Assembly: GCA_963769745.1 (NCBI GenBank) | Contig: CAVYNB010000016.1 | Coordinates: 50,850-114,849, forward strand | Length of the DNA: 64,000 nt | Source: JALORV01 sp963769745 | Lineage (GTDB): Bacteria; Pseudomonadota; Gammaproteobacteria; Burkholderiales; Burkholderiaceae_F | Reading direction: 5' to 3' | In this document: positions 33,384-42,227 of the stretch, one piece after another | Layout: each line of letters starts with the position of its first letter | How positions within the stretch are numbered: position 1 is the stretch's first letter | Program-made: the position numbers and the translations under genes | The notes under the pieces: model-generated | The model's input: only the letters and a program-made list of their open reading frames with translations | The model's database searches: none | What the model was told of the DNA's origin: nothing

Positions 33384-34700
33384 TTACTTCGCGTAGGGCA
33401 GGACCCAGATCAGCATGCCGAGCAGATAGCAGACGAACGACGCGACCAGGGTGAAGGGCACGCTCCATGAAAGAAACTCTCGCAGCGATACCCTGCGGTC
33501 CTCCTCGCGTTCGCAGATGTTGACTGCGGCGAACAGCGCCGGCGCGCCGGCCACCGTAAGGTTGCTGCCCAACGTGCCGGCCCACAAGAGCATCCACCAC
33601 AGCGGCCAGGCCGCCACGCCGTCGGCCTGGAGTTCCTTGATGGTGTAGAGGAAAGTGAGGATGTAGGCATCGTGCTCGACGATGCCGACGATGGGCACCG
33701 TGATCCAGTAGAGCAACGACGCTCCAAGGACGATGTTCTCCAGGAAGAGCGGCCGCAACGCCGTGGCCAGCTGGTCAAGGATGTGCAGCCGTTCAAGGGC
33801 ACCAACGAGCGCAAACAATCCGATGTAGAAGAAGATCGCGCGCCAATCCAGCTCGCCCAGGATAGCTTCGAAACTTGGCGCCTTGACCCGTTCACCGAGC
33901 AGCTCGAGCAGCAGCACCAGTGTCACCGCGCCCGTCATCGCGATGAAGCCGAGCTTGACACCCAGTACCTGGCGGAAGGCCATGCCGACGACCGTCAGCA
34001 GGAACCATCCGACGACGACCGTGGCAAACAACTTGTTCGGGATGTGTGTCTCGATACCGAGCTTGCTGATGTCGACGGCGAGCTTGCCATGCGCGCGAAA
34101 GCCATAGGCATACATCGCCGCCAACGTGATCGCGAAGGTCACCATGAGGATCGGAAACGATGACGGGCGCCCGTCCTGCCAGATGAAATCCATGAACTCC
34201 GCGCCCGAGACGCTGTGCATCATCTGCGGTGGCAGGTCACCGAGGAGCAGCGCGGTACCCATGAAGTTGGCGCTGAATCCGATCATTAGAACGACCGGTG
34301 TGACGGGCAGCTTCAGCGCCCGGGCAAGAGGCAGCGCGACCGGGGCCATCATCAGGATGACGACGACGTTGTCGACGAACATCGAGATCACGCCCGCGAG
34401 CATCGAGAGGATCATGACGAGCAGCCCGGGCCGTCCGCCCGACAGTCGCAGCGCCTGCACCGAAAGCCAGCTGGGAACGCCTGTCCTGCCGAAGTATCCG
34501 GCGATGACCCAGATACTCACCAGGATTGCCATCACGTTCCAGTCGACCAGCTGAAATGCATCGACTTCGGACATCACGCCGAACCAGATCATCACAGTGA
34601 CACCGAGCAGCGCGGAAACCGTGCCGTCGACCACATTGGTGATCACCGCAACGATGGCGATCAGGAAGACGATCAGCGCGAACCAGGCCAGAGCAGTCAT
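33384..34700 (-). CDS. Ion-transporter superfamily permease (ArsB/SLC13-like)
   Basis: A 438-residue inner-membrane protein with about eleven to twelve hydrophobic segments. The two pseudo-symmetric halves of the ion-transporter superfamily are visible through the repeated re-entrant motifs: ISMFVDNVVVILMMAPVALPLA and FSANFMGTALLLGD in the first half, and VEHDAYI and LGSNLTVAGAPALFAAV in the second. Relatives move anions (arsenite, dicarboxylates) or exchange Na+ for H+; the substrate here is not evident. Flanked on both sides by universal stress proteins on the same strand. Confidence 0.85.
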   Translation of the reverse strand: MTALAWFALIVFLIAIVAVITNVVDGTVSALLGVTVMIWFGVMSEVDAFQLVDWNVMAILVSIWVIAGYFGRTGVPSWLSVQALRLSGGRPGLLVMILSMLAGVISMFVDNVVVILMMAPVALPLARALKLPVTPVVLMIGFSANFMGTALLLGDLPPQMMHSVSGAEFMDFIWQDGRPSSFPILMVTFAITLAAMYAYGFRAHGKLAVDISKLGIETHIPNKLFATVVVGWFLLTVVGMAFRQVLGVKLGFIAMTGAVTLVLLLELLGERVKAPSFEAILGELDWRAIFFYIGLFALVGALERLHILDQLATALRPLFLENIVLGASLLYWITVPIVGIVEHDAYILTFLYTIKELQADGVAAWPLWWMLLWAGTLGSNLTVAGAPALFAAVNICEREEDRRVSLREFLSWSVPFTLVASFVCYLLGMLIWVLPYAK

Positions 34701-34752
34701 TGCTTCACCACACGGGCACTCGCTGCGGGCGTCGCGGAAGTGACGACAGTGC

Positions 34753-35175
34753 TCACTTGACCAGCACGACGGGAAGGCGCGTCATATGCAGCACCCTGAG
34801 TGTGGTCGATGCCACCAGCAGGTCTGCCAGCGCAGTGCGGCCATGCGTTCCCATGACGATGTGGTCACAGTTAAGCGACTCGGCGCGCTGAACGATGCGG
34901 TCGGCCACAGTCCCGACGTCTTCATGCACTTCGTACGGGAGCCCGGCGGCATCCAGCAGGCTGCACGCCGGCCGCAGGGAATCTTCGCTCTTCTCGTGCT
35001 GGTAGCCCTTGATCTCGCCCGGCGCAACAAACTGGCTGACATCGCCCCGCATTGCAGACTGGACATTGAGAAGGTGAACCCGCGGCTGCAGACCTTCGGC
35101 GCGGGCGGTGATCAGGTAGTGCACTGCGCGAAGCGAGCACTCCGATCCATCGACCGGTACAAGGACAACCTTCAT
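34753..35175 (-). CDS. Universal stress protein, UspA family, with altered ATP motif
   Basis: A 140-residue USP beginning MKVVLVPVDGSECSLRAVHYLI. The nucleotide loop reads MGTHGRTALADLLVASTTLRVL: the second Gly of G-2X-G is Ala and the G-S/T step is A-S, so ATP binding may be weakened or lost. The ATG at 35175 is chosen for its strong GGGAGGGG ribosome-binding site. It opens the USP-transporter-USP group. Confidence 0.87.
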   Translation of the reverse strand: MKVVLVPVDGSECSLRAVHYLITARAEGLQPRVHLLNVQSAMRGDVSQFVAPGEIKGYQHEKSEDSLRPACSLLDAAGLPYEVHEDVGTVADRIVQRAESLNCDHIVMGTHGRTALADLLVASTTLRVLHMTRLPVVLVK

Positions 35176-35410
35176 TTCCCCTCCCTTGGCGCTTGTCGTT
35201 ATGAATTCACCCGGCGCCATCGGGCCTGCCACTGCCGGATTATGCTGCCAGCGCGGATAGCGCATCCGGCTGATCGCCACCACGACCCCACGGCCGATGA
35301 CATCTGTAACAGCGCAGGCCGATGCAGTCGCGCTGGATGTGCCCGTGCGCCTGACAGCGGCTTTCGACACAACCGTGCGATAGACTGAATTCCGAACGGA
35401 CCGTTACGCA

Positions 35411-35971
35411 ATGCGTTACTGCTCGACCTGCGGAAATCCGATCACCCTGCGCGTGCCGGGCGGTGATACACGGGTGCGTGCCTGCTGTGACCAGTGCGGA
35501 GCGATCCATTATGTGAACCCACGCCCGGTCGTGGGCACGATTCCGATCTGGGGCGACGAGATCCTGCTGTGCCGCCGTGCGATCGAGCCACGCTATGGCA
35601 AGTGGACGCTGCCGGCCGGATTCATGGAAGTCGGCGAAACCACCGCGGACGGCGCACTGCGTGAAACCATGGAGGAAGCCGGTGCCCGCGTTGCACTCGG
35701 TCCCCTGTTTTCCGTGATCGACGTGCCGCACGTCGAACAGGTCCACATCTTCTTCCAGGCCAGGCTGCTCGACCTCGGCTTTGCGCCCGGTGAAGAGAGC
35801 CTCGAAGTGCAGCTGTTCACCGAGCACACCGTGCCATGGCCGGAGCTGGCATTCCGCACGGTCGCCAGCACCCTCAGGCACTACTTTGCGGACCGGGCCC
35901 GTGGTGCATTCGGCGTGCATACGGAAGCCATCGCACCCGGGGTGCCGCAGCCCCACGTTCCTGCCGCATGA
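35411..35971 (+). CDS. NUDIX hydrolase with N-terminal zinc ribbon
   Basis: A 186-residue pyrophosphohydrolase. The zinc ribbon is formed by CSTCGN and CCDQCGAIHYVNPRP, as in NudC-like and ADP-ribose/NADH pyrophosphatases. The Nudix box GFMEVGETTADGALRETMEEAGARV is complete near residues 70-95. The substrate is a nucleoside diphosphate linked to another group; which one is unknown. Its TGA overlaps the aat ATG (ATGA), so the two are coupled. Confidence 0.9.
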   Translation: MRYCSTCGNPITLRVPGGDTRVRACCDQCGAIHYVNPRPVVGTIPIWGDEILLCRRAIEPRYGKWTLPAGFMEVGETTADGALRETMEEAGARVALGPLFSVIDVPHVEQVHIFFQARLLDLGFAPGEESLEVQLFTEHTVPWPELAFRTVASTLRHYFADRARGAFGVHTEAIAPGVPQPHVPAA

Positions 35972-36708
35972 TTCCGTGGCTCGCCGGCGGGCAGCCGTTT
36001 CCCGACGTCGACACTGCTCTGCGCTCGCCCAACGGGCTGCTCGCGGCCAGCACGGACCTCAGCGTCGAACGGCTGATCGAGGCCTACTCCGAGGGCATCT
36101 TCCCGTGGTACGCGGAAGGCGAACCGGTGCTGTGGTGGTCGCCCGATCCGCGCATGGTGCTGGTCTGCTCGGAGTTCCGCGTTTCGCGTTCACTGCAGAA
36201 GACCTTGCGCCGTACCGCACGCAGCAGCACCGTCGAAATCTGGGTCGACCGTGCCTTCGAGGACGTGATGCGCGCATGTGCATCACCTCGATCGGACGAA
36301 GCCGGCACCTGGATCACGCCCGACGTCATCCGGGCCTACGGCGCGCTGCATGCGCGCGGACTGGCGCATTCGGTCGAGACCTGGATCGATGGACATCTCG
36401 TCGGCGGACTGTACGGCGTCAGCATGGGCCGTATGTTCTTTGGCGAATCGATGTTCACCCGAGCACCTGACGCCTCGAAACTTGCACTCGCAGCCCTGGT
36501 GCGAATCCTGCTGACCGAGCGCGTGCCGGTGATAGACTGCCAGCAGAACACGAGGCACCTGGCCTCGCTTGGGGGACGTGAGATCGCACGACACCAGTTC
36601 TGTTCGCATGTGCGAAAAGCGGTGAACGAGGCGCCCATCGACTGGGGGCAGTACCGCCACCGCCTGAACGAGCAACTGGCTGCTGCGTTCGAACGATCGG
36701 CGGACTGA
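35968..36708 (+). CDS. aat: Leucyl/phenylalanyl-tRNA--protein transferase
   Basis: Adds Leu or Phe from aminoacyl-tRNA to N-terminal Arg/Lys of proteins, making N-degrons for ClpS/ClpAP. 246 aa. Family features: MIPWL start, FPDVDTALRSPNGLLA, YSEGIFPWYAEGEPVLWWSPDPRMVL and GLYGVSMGRMFFGESMF. The start at 35968 overlaps the nudix stop; bpt follows at once. Confidence 0.96.
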   Translation: MIPWLAGGQPFPDVDTALRSPNGLLAASTDLSVERLIEAYSEGIFPWYAEGEPVLWWSPDPRMVLVCSEFRVSRSLQKTLRRTARSSTVEIWVDRAFEDVMRACASPRSDEAGTWITPDVIRAYGALHARGLAHSVETWIDGHLVGGLYGVSMGRMFFGESMFTRAPDASKLALAALVRILLTERVPVIDCQQNTRHLASLGGREIARHQFCSHVRKAVNEAPIDWGQYRHRLNEQLAAAFERSAD

Positions 36709-36709
36709 C

Positions 36710-37474
36710 GTGGCGAACCTCAAGGAACTCCCATTTTCGGCGCTGCAGTTCTACGCCACGGCGCCCTACCCCTGCAGCTACCTCGAAGACCGGCAGGCGC
36801 GTTCGCAGGTGGCCACGCCGGCGCATCTGATCAACGCCGATGTCTACAGCGAACTGGTCAAGATGGGATTTCGCCGCAGCGGAATCTTCACCTATCGCCC
36901 GTATTGCGACGGATGCCGCGCCTGTGTGCCGGTGCGCGTACCTGTCGCCGAGTACCAATCCAACCGGACCCAGCGCCGTGCGGGCCAGCGGCACGTCGAT
37001 CTCGTGTCTCACGTCGGCACGCTGGCCTTCGATGCCGAGCACTACGACCTGTACCTCCGCTACCAGGCGAGCCGACATGCCGGCGGCGGCATGGACAACG
37101 ACAGCCGCGAGCAGTATTCGCAGTTCCTCCTGCAGAGCAAGGTCAACACACGGTTGGTCGAGTTCCGCGATCCCGTGGCGAGCGGCGACACCGGTCCCGG
37201 CACATTGCGTATGGTGTCCATCATCGATTTGCTCAATGACGGACTCTCGTCCGTCTACACGTTCTTCGATCCGGAAGTTCCGACTGCGAGCTTTGGCACG
37301 TTCAACATCCTGTGGCAGATCGAGCAGTGTCGCGCACTGAAGCTGCCGTACCTGTATCTCGGCTACTGGATCGCCGAGAGCTCGAAAATGGCTTACAAGG
37401 CTCGCTTCCGTCCCGTCGAGTTCCTGCGCGGCGGTCGCTGGGAACGGCTGCGCGAACCCGCGCCCAAGGCATAG
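36710..37474 (+). CDS. bpt: Aspartate/glutamate leucyltransferase
   Basis: Transfers Leu from Leu-tRNA to N-terminal Asp or Glu, the second bacterial N-end-rule transferase. 254 aa, GTG start one base after the aat stop. ATE-family features: YPCSYLEDRQARSQVA, GFRRSGIFTYRPYCDGCRACVPVRVPV (CXXC), and a GNAT-like C-terminal part with LPYLYLGYWIAESSKMAYKARFRPVE. aat and bpt side by side form a complete N-degron tagging unit; clpS is not in the window. Confidence 0.95.
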   Translation: MANLKELPFSALQFYATAPYPCSYLEDRQARSQVATPAHLINADVYSELVKMGFRRSGIFTYRPYCDGCRACVPVRVPVAEYQSNRTQRRAGQRHVDLVSHVGTLAFDAEHYDLYLRYQASRHAGGGMDNDSREQYSQFLLQSKVNTRLVEFRDPVASGDTGPGTLRMVSIIDLLNDGLSSVYTFFDPEVPTASFGTFNILWQIEQCRALKLPYLYLGYWIAESSKMAYKARFRPVEFLRGGRWERLREPAPKA

Positions 37475-37491
37475 CTGCACGCGCGCGCCGG

Positions 37492-37497
37492 TAATAT
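37492..37497 (+). promoter_or_regulatory. -10 box of pyrD placed for leaderless transcription
   Basis: TAATAT ends 6 bases before the GTG start codon of pyrD (37504), so transcription would start at the start codon itself. No ribosome-binding site is present between. Confidence 0.45.
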
Positions 37498-37503
37498 GGC
37501 GGC

Positions 37504-38601
37504 GTGCTCTACCCGTTTGCACGTTCCGTCCTGTTCGCGCTCGACCCCGAGGTCGCGCACGAACTGACACTTTCGAAGCTCGAACACGCAGCGACCTTCG
37601 GGCTGACGCGCCTGATCGCGCGCCGGGTCCACGACCTTCCCGTGCAGGCCATGGGGCTGACGTTTCGCAATCCCGTTGGCCTGGCCGCCGGCATGGACAA
37701 GAATGCGGCACATATCGACGCGCTCGGCAGTTTCGGGTTCGGTCATATCGAAGCCGGCACCGTGACGCCACGTCCGCAGCCGGGAAATCCAAAGCCGCGC
37801 CTGTTCCGCCTGATTCCGGCGCAGGGCCTGATCAACCGCATGGGCTTCAACAACGATGGCGTCGAGCGCTTCGTCGCCAACGTGCGCGTGCAGCAGCGCT
37901 TTCGCGGGGCCGGCGGCGTGGTGGGCCTCAATATCGGCAAGAACGCGACGACACCGATCGAACGCGCTGTCGATGACTACGTCGCATGCCTGCGCGTGGT
38001 CTACGAGCATGCGGACTACGTTGCAGTCAACATCTCCTCACCCAATACCAAGGACCTGCGCGTGCTGCAGGGCGAGCGTGAACTCGTCGGCCTGATGCGT
38101 GCCCTGGCCGATGAGCGCCGCCGGCTCGAAGACGAGCATGGTCGGCGCGTGCCGCTCGCTGTCAAGATCGCGCCTGACCTCGACAATGCCGCGATCGCAC
38201 CGCTTGCCGACGTGCTGGTCGCCCATGGCGTGGACGGCGTGATCGCGACCAATACGACGATCGCGCGTGACAAGGTGCAGGGGCTTGCCCACGCGAATGA
38301 AGCGGGCGGCCTGTCCGGGGGCCCGCTGCGCGAGCGTGCGACCGACGTCGTGCATCGCCTCGCGCGGCACCTGCAAGGGACGCTGCCGATCATCGGCGTC
38401 GGCGGCATCCTATCCGGCGCCGACGCGGTCGAGAAGATCGAGGCCGGCGCAACGCTGGTACAGATCTATACCGGCTTCATCTACTCCGGGCCGGACCTCG
38501 TTGGACATTGCGTCGAAGCGATACGAGCTGCAGGGAACCCCGCCGCGGGAAACGCGAAGGCGGCCTCGACGCCCCGCTCTCGAGCATCTCTCGAGCCCTG
38601 A
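37504..38601 (+). CDS. pyrD: Dihydroorotate dehydrogenase (quinone)
   Basis: Class 2, membrane-associated, FMN-dependent oxidation of dihydroorotate to orotate with quinone as acceptor. 365 aa. The short amphipathic N-terminal helices (LYPFARSVLFALDPEVAHELTL) dock to the membrane. Then come GLAAGMDKNA, FIEAGTVT-like GHIEAGTVTPRPQPGNPKPRLFR, the catalytic-Ser loop VNISSPNTK and GVGGILSGADA for FMN phosphate. The start is GTG 37504. The stop overlaps the thpR ATG as TGATG. Confidence 0.96.
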   Translation: MLYPFARSVLFALDPEVAHELTLSKLEHAATFGLTRLIARRVHDLPVQAMGLTFRNPVGLAAGMDKNAAHIDALGSFGFGHIEAGTVTPRPQPGNPKPRLFRLIPAQGLINRMGFNNDGVERFVANVRVQQRFRGAGGVVGLNIGKNATTPIERAVDDYVACLRVVYEHADYVAVNISSPNTKDLRVLQGERELVGLMRALADERRRLEDEHGRRVPLAVKIAPDLDNAAIAPLADVLVAHGVDGVIATNTTIARDKVQGLAHANEAGGLSGGPLRERATDVVHRLARHLQGTLPIIGVGGILSGADAVEKIEAGATLVQIYTGFIYSGPDLVGHCVEAIRAAGNPAAGNAKAASTPRSRASLEP

Positions 38602-39122
38602 TGCGCTGCTTCGTCGCCGCGTGGCCCGACGATGCGACGCGGACTGCAGTGGAGAAGCTGCTCGTTCAGCTGGGGCCGGACCTACCGAAGGCGCGACCGA
38701 TGCAGCGGCGCAATCTGCATATGACGCTCGCCTTCATCGGCAACATCGATGCTCCGGGTGCGAACGAAGTCGCCCGCGCATGCGACGCGCTGGCCATTGA
38801 TTCGTTCGACTGGTCGATCGATTGTCTCGGCTGGTTTCCGCGAGCCCGCGTGATGTGGGCCGGCGGCGAGGTCAATGGCCCACTGGAATCTGCCGTTGAC
38901 AGCGCGCGCACGCAGCTCGATGAACTCTGCATCGGCTACGACCGCAAGCCTTTCGTCCCGCATGTCACCTTGTTTCGTGACGTGCGCCGCTTCGATCGAT
39001 CCGGACCGCTGGAACCTGCGCTGCCGTGGCACACCGCGCATGTCGCGTTGTATGCCGCTGCGCGTGACGAGCGCGGGCCGTTGTATCGCCGAGTCGGGCC
39101 AGCGGAAGAACTGAGGGCCTAA
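38601..39122 (+). CDS. thpR: RNA 2',3'-cyclic phosphodiesterase
   Basis: 2H phosphoesterase of the LigT/ThpR type, which opens 2',3'-cyclic phosphates at RNA ends. 173 aa. The two HXTX motifs are HMTLAF near residue 39 and HVTLFR near residue 120. The start at 38601 overlaps the pyrD stop. Its TAA stop interlocks with the TAG stop of the convergent lutB in the four bases CTAA. Confidence 0.9.
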   Translation: MRCFVAAWPDDATRTAVEKLLVQLGPDLPKARPMQRRNLHMTLAFIGNIDAPGANEVARACDALAIDSFDWSIDCLGWFPRARVMWAGGEVNGPLESAVDSARTQLDELCIGYDRKPFVPHVTLFRDVRRFDRSGPLEPALPWHTAHVALYAAARDERGPLYRRVGPAEELRA

Positions 39123-40543
39123 GCTGCCGGACCGCGGGCGCGGCGTTCGCGGTACATGTCGCGGAATGTCCGTCCGCTGGGCGCAGGGAAGTCACGGCTG
39201 GCGGTCCAGCCGCCGCCCAGTGGCAGGTTGCGGATGCGGCCCTCGGTCCCGCCCATCCAGTTGAGGGCCCGCGCCGCGATGCGCGACCCCAGTGCATACA
39301 ACGCGGGACGCGTGGCAGCGAACGCCCACACGGCGACACCGACACGTTCGTACCATGGGCGCAGGCCCCGTTCCCACTGCTTTTCTCGCAGCTTGCGAAG
39401 CAGATCGGGCAACGGGATCTTCACCGGGCACACCACGCTGCACTGCCCGCACAGCGTTGCCGCATGTGGCAGGTCGAGGGCATTTTCCAGACCGACGTAA
39501 CTCGGCGTCAGCACGGAGCCCATCGGCCCCGGATAGACCCAGCCATAGGCGTGGCCGCCGATCTTCTGGTACACGGGACAGTGGTTCATGCAGGCACCGC
39601 AGCGGATACACCGCAGCATTTCCTGGAACTCGCTGCCGAGCAGCCCGGTCCGGCCTGCATCGAGCAGCACGTAGTACATGTACTCGGGGCCGTCGGGCTC
39701 GCCCGGCCGGCGCGGACCGGTGAGGATCGAGAAGTAGTTCGAGATCGGCTGCCCCGTCGCCGAGCGCGGCAGCAGTCGCATCAGCGTAGCGACATCCTCG
39801 AGCGTCGGCAGCACTTTCTCGATGCCGGTGAGCACCACATGGACCTTCGGCGGCATGATCGTGCACATGCCCTCGTTGCCTTCGTTGGTCACGATCGACA
39901 CGGAGCCGGTCTCGGCGATCAGGAAGTTGGCCCCCGAGACCCCCATGTCGGCCGACAGGAAGTGACCACGCAGCACTTCGCGTGCTTCGCGGGTCAGTTG
40001 CGTGATCTCGGTCTTGCGTTCGGTCGAGTGCGCCTTTGCGAACAGCGCCGAGATCTCTTCCTTGTCCTTGTGGATGACCGGCGCAATGATGTGCGACGGC
40101 GCTTCGTTGTCGTTGATCTGCAGGATGTACTCGCCCAGGTCGGTCTCGACCGGCTGCACGCCCGCGGCGGTGAATGCCGCATTCAGCTGCACTTCTTCCG
40201 AGACCATCGACTTGGACTTGGTGACCTTGCGCACGCCGTGCTTCTTCGCGATCTCGACGATCAGCCGCGTCGCTTCTTCAGGCGACTGCGCGTAGAGAAC
40301 CACGGCTCCTCTGGCACGGGCGTTGCGCTCGAACGTTTCGAGCCAGACATCGAGCCGGTCGAGTGCGCGGTTGCGTCGCTCGACCGCCGCGTTACGCGTT
40401 GCTTCGAAGTCGTCGATCTCGGTGATCGCTGCCGCGCGCGCGGTGACGAACTTCTCCGACAGCTTTTTCAGGTTCTTCTGCAACCGGGCATCCGCCAGTT
40501 TCTGTCCGGCGCGCGCCTTGAAGTGCATCGACTGCGTCTGCAT
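39119..40543 (-). CDS. lutB: L-lactate utilisation iron-sulfur protein LutB-like
   Basis: A 474-residue protein with an N-terminal LUD domain (about 65-300: AEEATRLI-like SPEEATRLIVEIAKKHG, KSKSMVSEEVQLN, DMGVSGANFLIAETGS) and two [4Fe-4S] motifs near 310-375 (CIRCGACMNHCPVY and CGQCSVVCPVKIPLPD). In Bacillus and others LutABC oxidises L-lactate to pyruvate. The C-terminal Arg-rich tail is usual. The ATG at 40543 overlaps the lutA stop (TGATG). No LUD-only lutC gene follows: the next gene is convergent. Confidence 0.9.
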   Translation of the reverse strand: MQTQSMHFKARAGQKLADARLQKNLKKLSEKFVTARAAAITEIDDFEATRNAAVERRNRALDRLDVWLETFERNARARGAVVLYAQSPEEATRLIVEIAKKHGVRKVTKSKSMVSEEVQLNAAFTAAGVQPVETDLGEYILQINDNEAPSHIIAPVIHKDKEEISALFAKAHSTERKTEITQLTREAREVLRGHFLSADMGVSGANFLIAETGSVSIVTNEGNEGMCTIMPPKVHVVLTGIEKVLPTLEDVATLMRLLPRSATGQPISNYFSILTGPRRPGEPDGPEYMYYVLLDAGRTGLLGSEFQEMLRCIRCGACMNHCPVYQKIGGHAYGWVYPGPMGSVLTPSYVGLENALDLPHAATLCGQCSVVCPVKIPLPDLLRKLREKQWERGLRPWYERVGVAVWAFAATRPALYALGSRIAARALNWMGGTEGRIRNLPLGGGWTASRDFPAPSGRTFRDMYRERRARGPAA

Positions 40544-41268
40544 CAGGCGTCTCCGGCAAGGACCTGGGCAATGTGGAGTACTCGCGTGGTCGTATCGCCG
40601 GTCCGCCGCAGCCGGCCTTCGATGTTCAGCATGCACCCCAGGTCGCCCAGCACCACCGCATCGGCGCCGGTGGCGCGCACATTGCCGCACTTTTCGTCGA
40701 CGATCGCACCCGAGATGTCCCCGAACTTGATCGAGAACGTGCCGCCGAAGCCGCAGCACTGTTCGCAATCCTTCATCTCGGTCACGTGCACGCCCGGCAG
40801 CATCGCCAGCAGCGTCCGCGGCTGTCGCTTGACGCCCAATTCACGCAGCCCGCAACACGAGTCGTGGTAGGTGATGTTGCCGCCGAAGTTCGACGGAACA
40901 CTGCTGACGCGCAGCACGTTGACGAGAAAGTCGGTCAGTTCGTACATGCGCCCGGCCAGTTTCTCGGCGCGTGACTTCAGGTCCGGGTGGTCATGGAAGA
41001 GTTCGAGGTAGTGCAGCTTGATCTGGCCGCCGCACGAACCACTGGGGATTACGACGTACTCGAAGCCATCGAACTCCCTCAGCACTTTTTCGGCCAGGGT
41101 TCGAGCGGCCGCGCTGTCACCGGAGTTGTAGGCCGGCTGGCCGCAGCATGTCTGCGATTCGGGAACCACCACTTCGCATCCGGCCGACTCCAGCAGCTTG
41201 ACCACCGAGAAGCCGATTTCCGGGCGAACCGCATCGACCAGGCAGGTCACGAAGAGTGCTACGCGCAT
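40543..41268 (-). CDS. lutA: L-lactate utilisation iron-sulfur protein LutA-like
   Basis: A 241-residue CCG-domain protein (MRVALFVTCLVDAVRPE start). Cys-rich motifs bind an iron-sulfur cluster: ESQTCCGQPAYN, SGSCGGQIK, DSCCGLRELG and EQCCGFGGTFSIK. Partner of LutB in electron transfer from lactate. The ATG at 41268 was chosen because the family starts here; the frame is open 19 codons further upstream. Divergent from an IclR regulator across 172 bases. Confidence 0.9.
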   Translation of the reverse strand: MRVALFVTCLVDAVRPEIGFSVVKLLESAGCEVVVPESQTCCGQPAYNSGDSAAARTLAEKVLREFDGFEYVVIPSGSCGGQIKLHYLELFHDHPDLKSRAEKLAGRMYELTDFLVNVLRVSSVPSNFGGNITYHDSCCGLRELGVKRQPRTLLAMLPGVHVTEMKDCEQCCGFGGTFSIKFGDISGAIVDEKCGNVRATGADAVVLGDLGCMLNIEGRLRRTGDTTTRVLHIAQVLAGDA

Positions 41269-41406
41269 GCGGTCCCCCTTAGTCGGCACATCAACTGGCG
41301 CAGATCTTGCTGCTTCGCAGCACACCTATCCGGACGATTGCGAGTCACCTTGCGGTCCCGCAAACCCTCGCCCTGCAAAGGACTTGGCCGTCGTTTCGTA
41401 TGGTGG

Positions 41407-41431
41407 TATAAAACTGCCAATAGCGATATTG
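41407..41431 (+). promoter_or_regulatory. Promoter and possible operator of the IclR gene
   Basis: GGTATAAAA supplies a -10 box (TATAAA, 41407-41412). A perfect 5-base inverted repeat, CAATA then gcga then TATTG (41418-41431), lies at the expected transcription start, where a bound repressor would block RNA polymerase. Its use by the IclR protein is inferred from position only. Confidence 0.4.
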
Positions 41432-41440
41432 CTCTGCACC

Positions 41441-42220
41441 ATGTCCACGACCACGCGGGAAAAGACAGCCATTCAGGTCATCGAGCGGATGATGAAGCTG
41501 CTCGACACGCTCGCGTCGCGGTCGGATCCGGTCAGCCTTAAGGAACTCGCGGGGTCCACGGGCCTGCATCCATCCACGGCGCATCGGATCTTAAATGACA
41601 TGGTCATCGGACGCTTCGTCGATCGCGCGGAAGCGCCAGGGTCGTACCGACTTGGCATGCGACTGCTCGAACTGGGAAACCTCGTCAAGGCGCGCCTTTC
41701 GGTGCGCGAGGCGGCGCTCGAGCCGATGCGAGAGCTGCATCGCAAGACCGGGCAGACCGTCAACCTGTCCGTGCGGCAGGGTGACGAGATCGTCTACATC
41801 GACCGTTCCTACAGCGAGCGCTCGGGCATGCAGGTCGTACGGGCGATCGGTGGTCGCGCACCGCTGCACCTCACGTCGAGCGGGAAGCTCTTCCTCGCGA
41901 CCGATGATCCGCGCCTCGTGCGTGCCTACGCGACCCGGACCGGGCTGGCGGGCCACACGCGCAACAGCATTACGGAACTGGTCAGGCTGGAGAAAGAACT
42001 GTCGGAAGTCCGTGCGCGCGGCTATGCCCGCGACAACGAGGAACTCGAGCTCGGCGTGCGGTGCATCGCCGCCGGCATACGCGACGATTCAGGACGCCTG
42101 GTGGCGGGCCTTTCGGTGTCTGCGCCTGCCGAGCGCATGCAGGACGACTGGCTGGCGGACCTGCAGACCACGGCCACGCGCATATCGTCCGGGCTAGGAC
42201 ATACGCTCCCGGCCGACTGA
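41441..42220 (+). CDS. IclR family transcriptional regulator
   Basis: A 259-residue regulator with a winged helix-turn-helix at about 10-70 (VSLKELAGSTGLHPSTAHRILNDMV recognition region) and a C-terminal IclR effector domain (VNLSVRQGDEIVYIDR, GRAPLHLTSSGKLFLA, GYARDNEELELGVRCIAAGIRD). The ATG at 41441 is chosen because it starts the normal domain; the frame stays open upstream into lutA. Divergent from lutAB, so it probably controls lactate or a related acid's use. Confidence 0.88.
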   Translation: MSTTTREKTAIQVIERMMKLLDTLASRSDPVSLKELAGSTGLHPSTAHRILNDMVIGRFVDRAEAPGSYRLGMRLLELGNLVKARLSVREAALEPMRELHRKTGQTVNLSVRQGDEIVYIDRSYSERSGMQVVRAIGGRAPLHLTSSGKLFLATDDPRLVRAYATRTGLAGHTRNSITELVRLEKELSEVRARGYARDNEELELGVRCIAAGIRDDSGRLVAGLSVSAPAERMQDDWLADLQTTATRISSGLGHTLPAD

Positions 42221-42227
42221 GTCGGTC

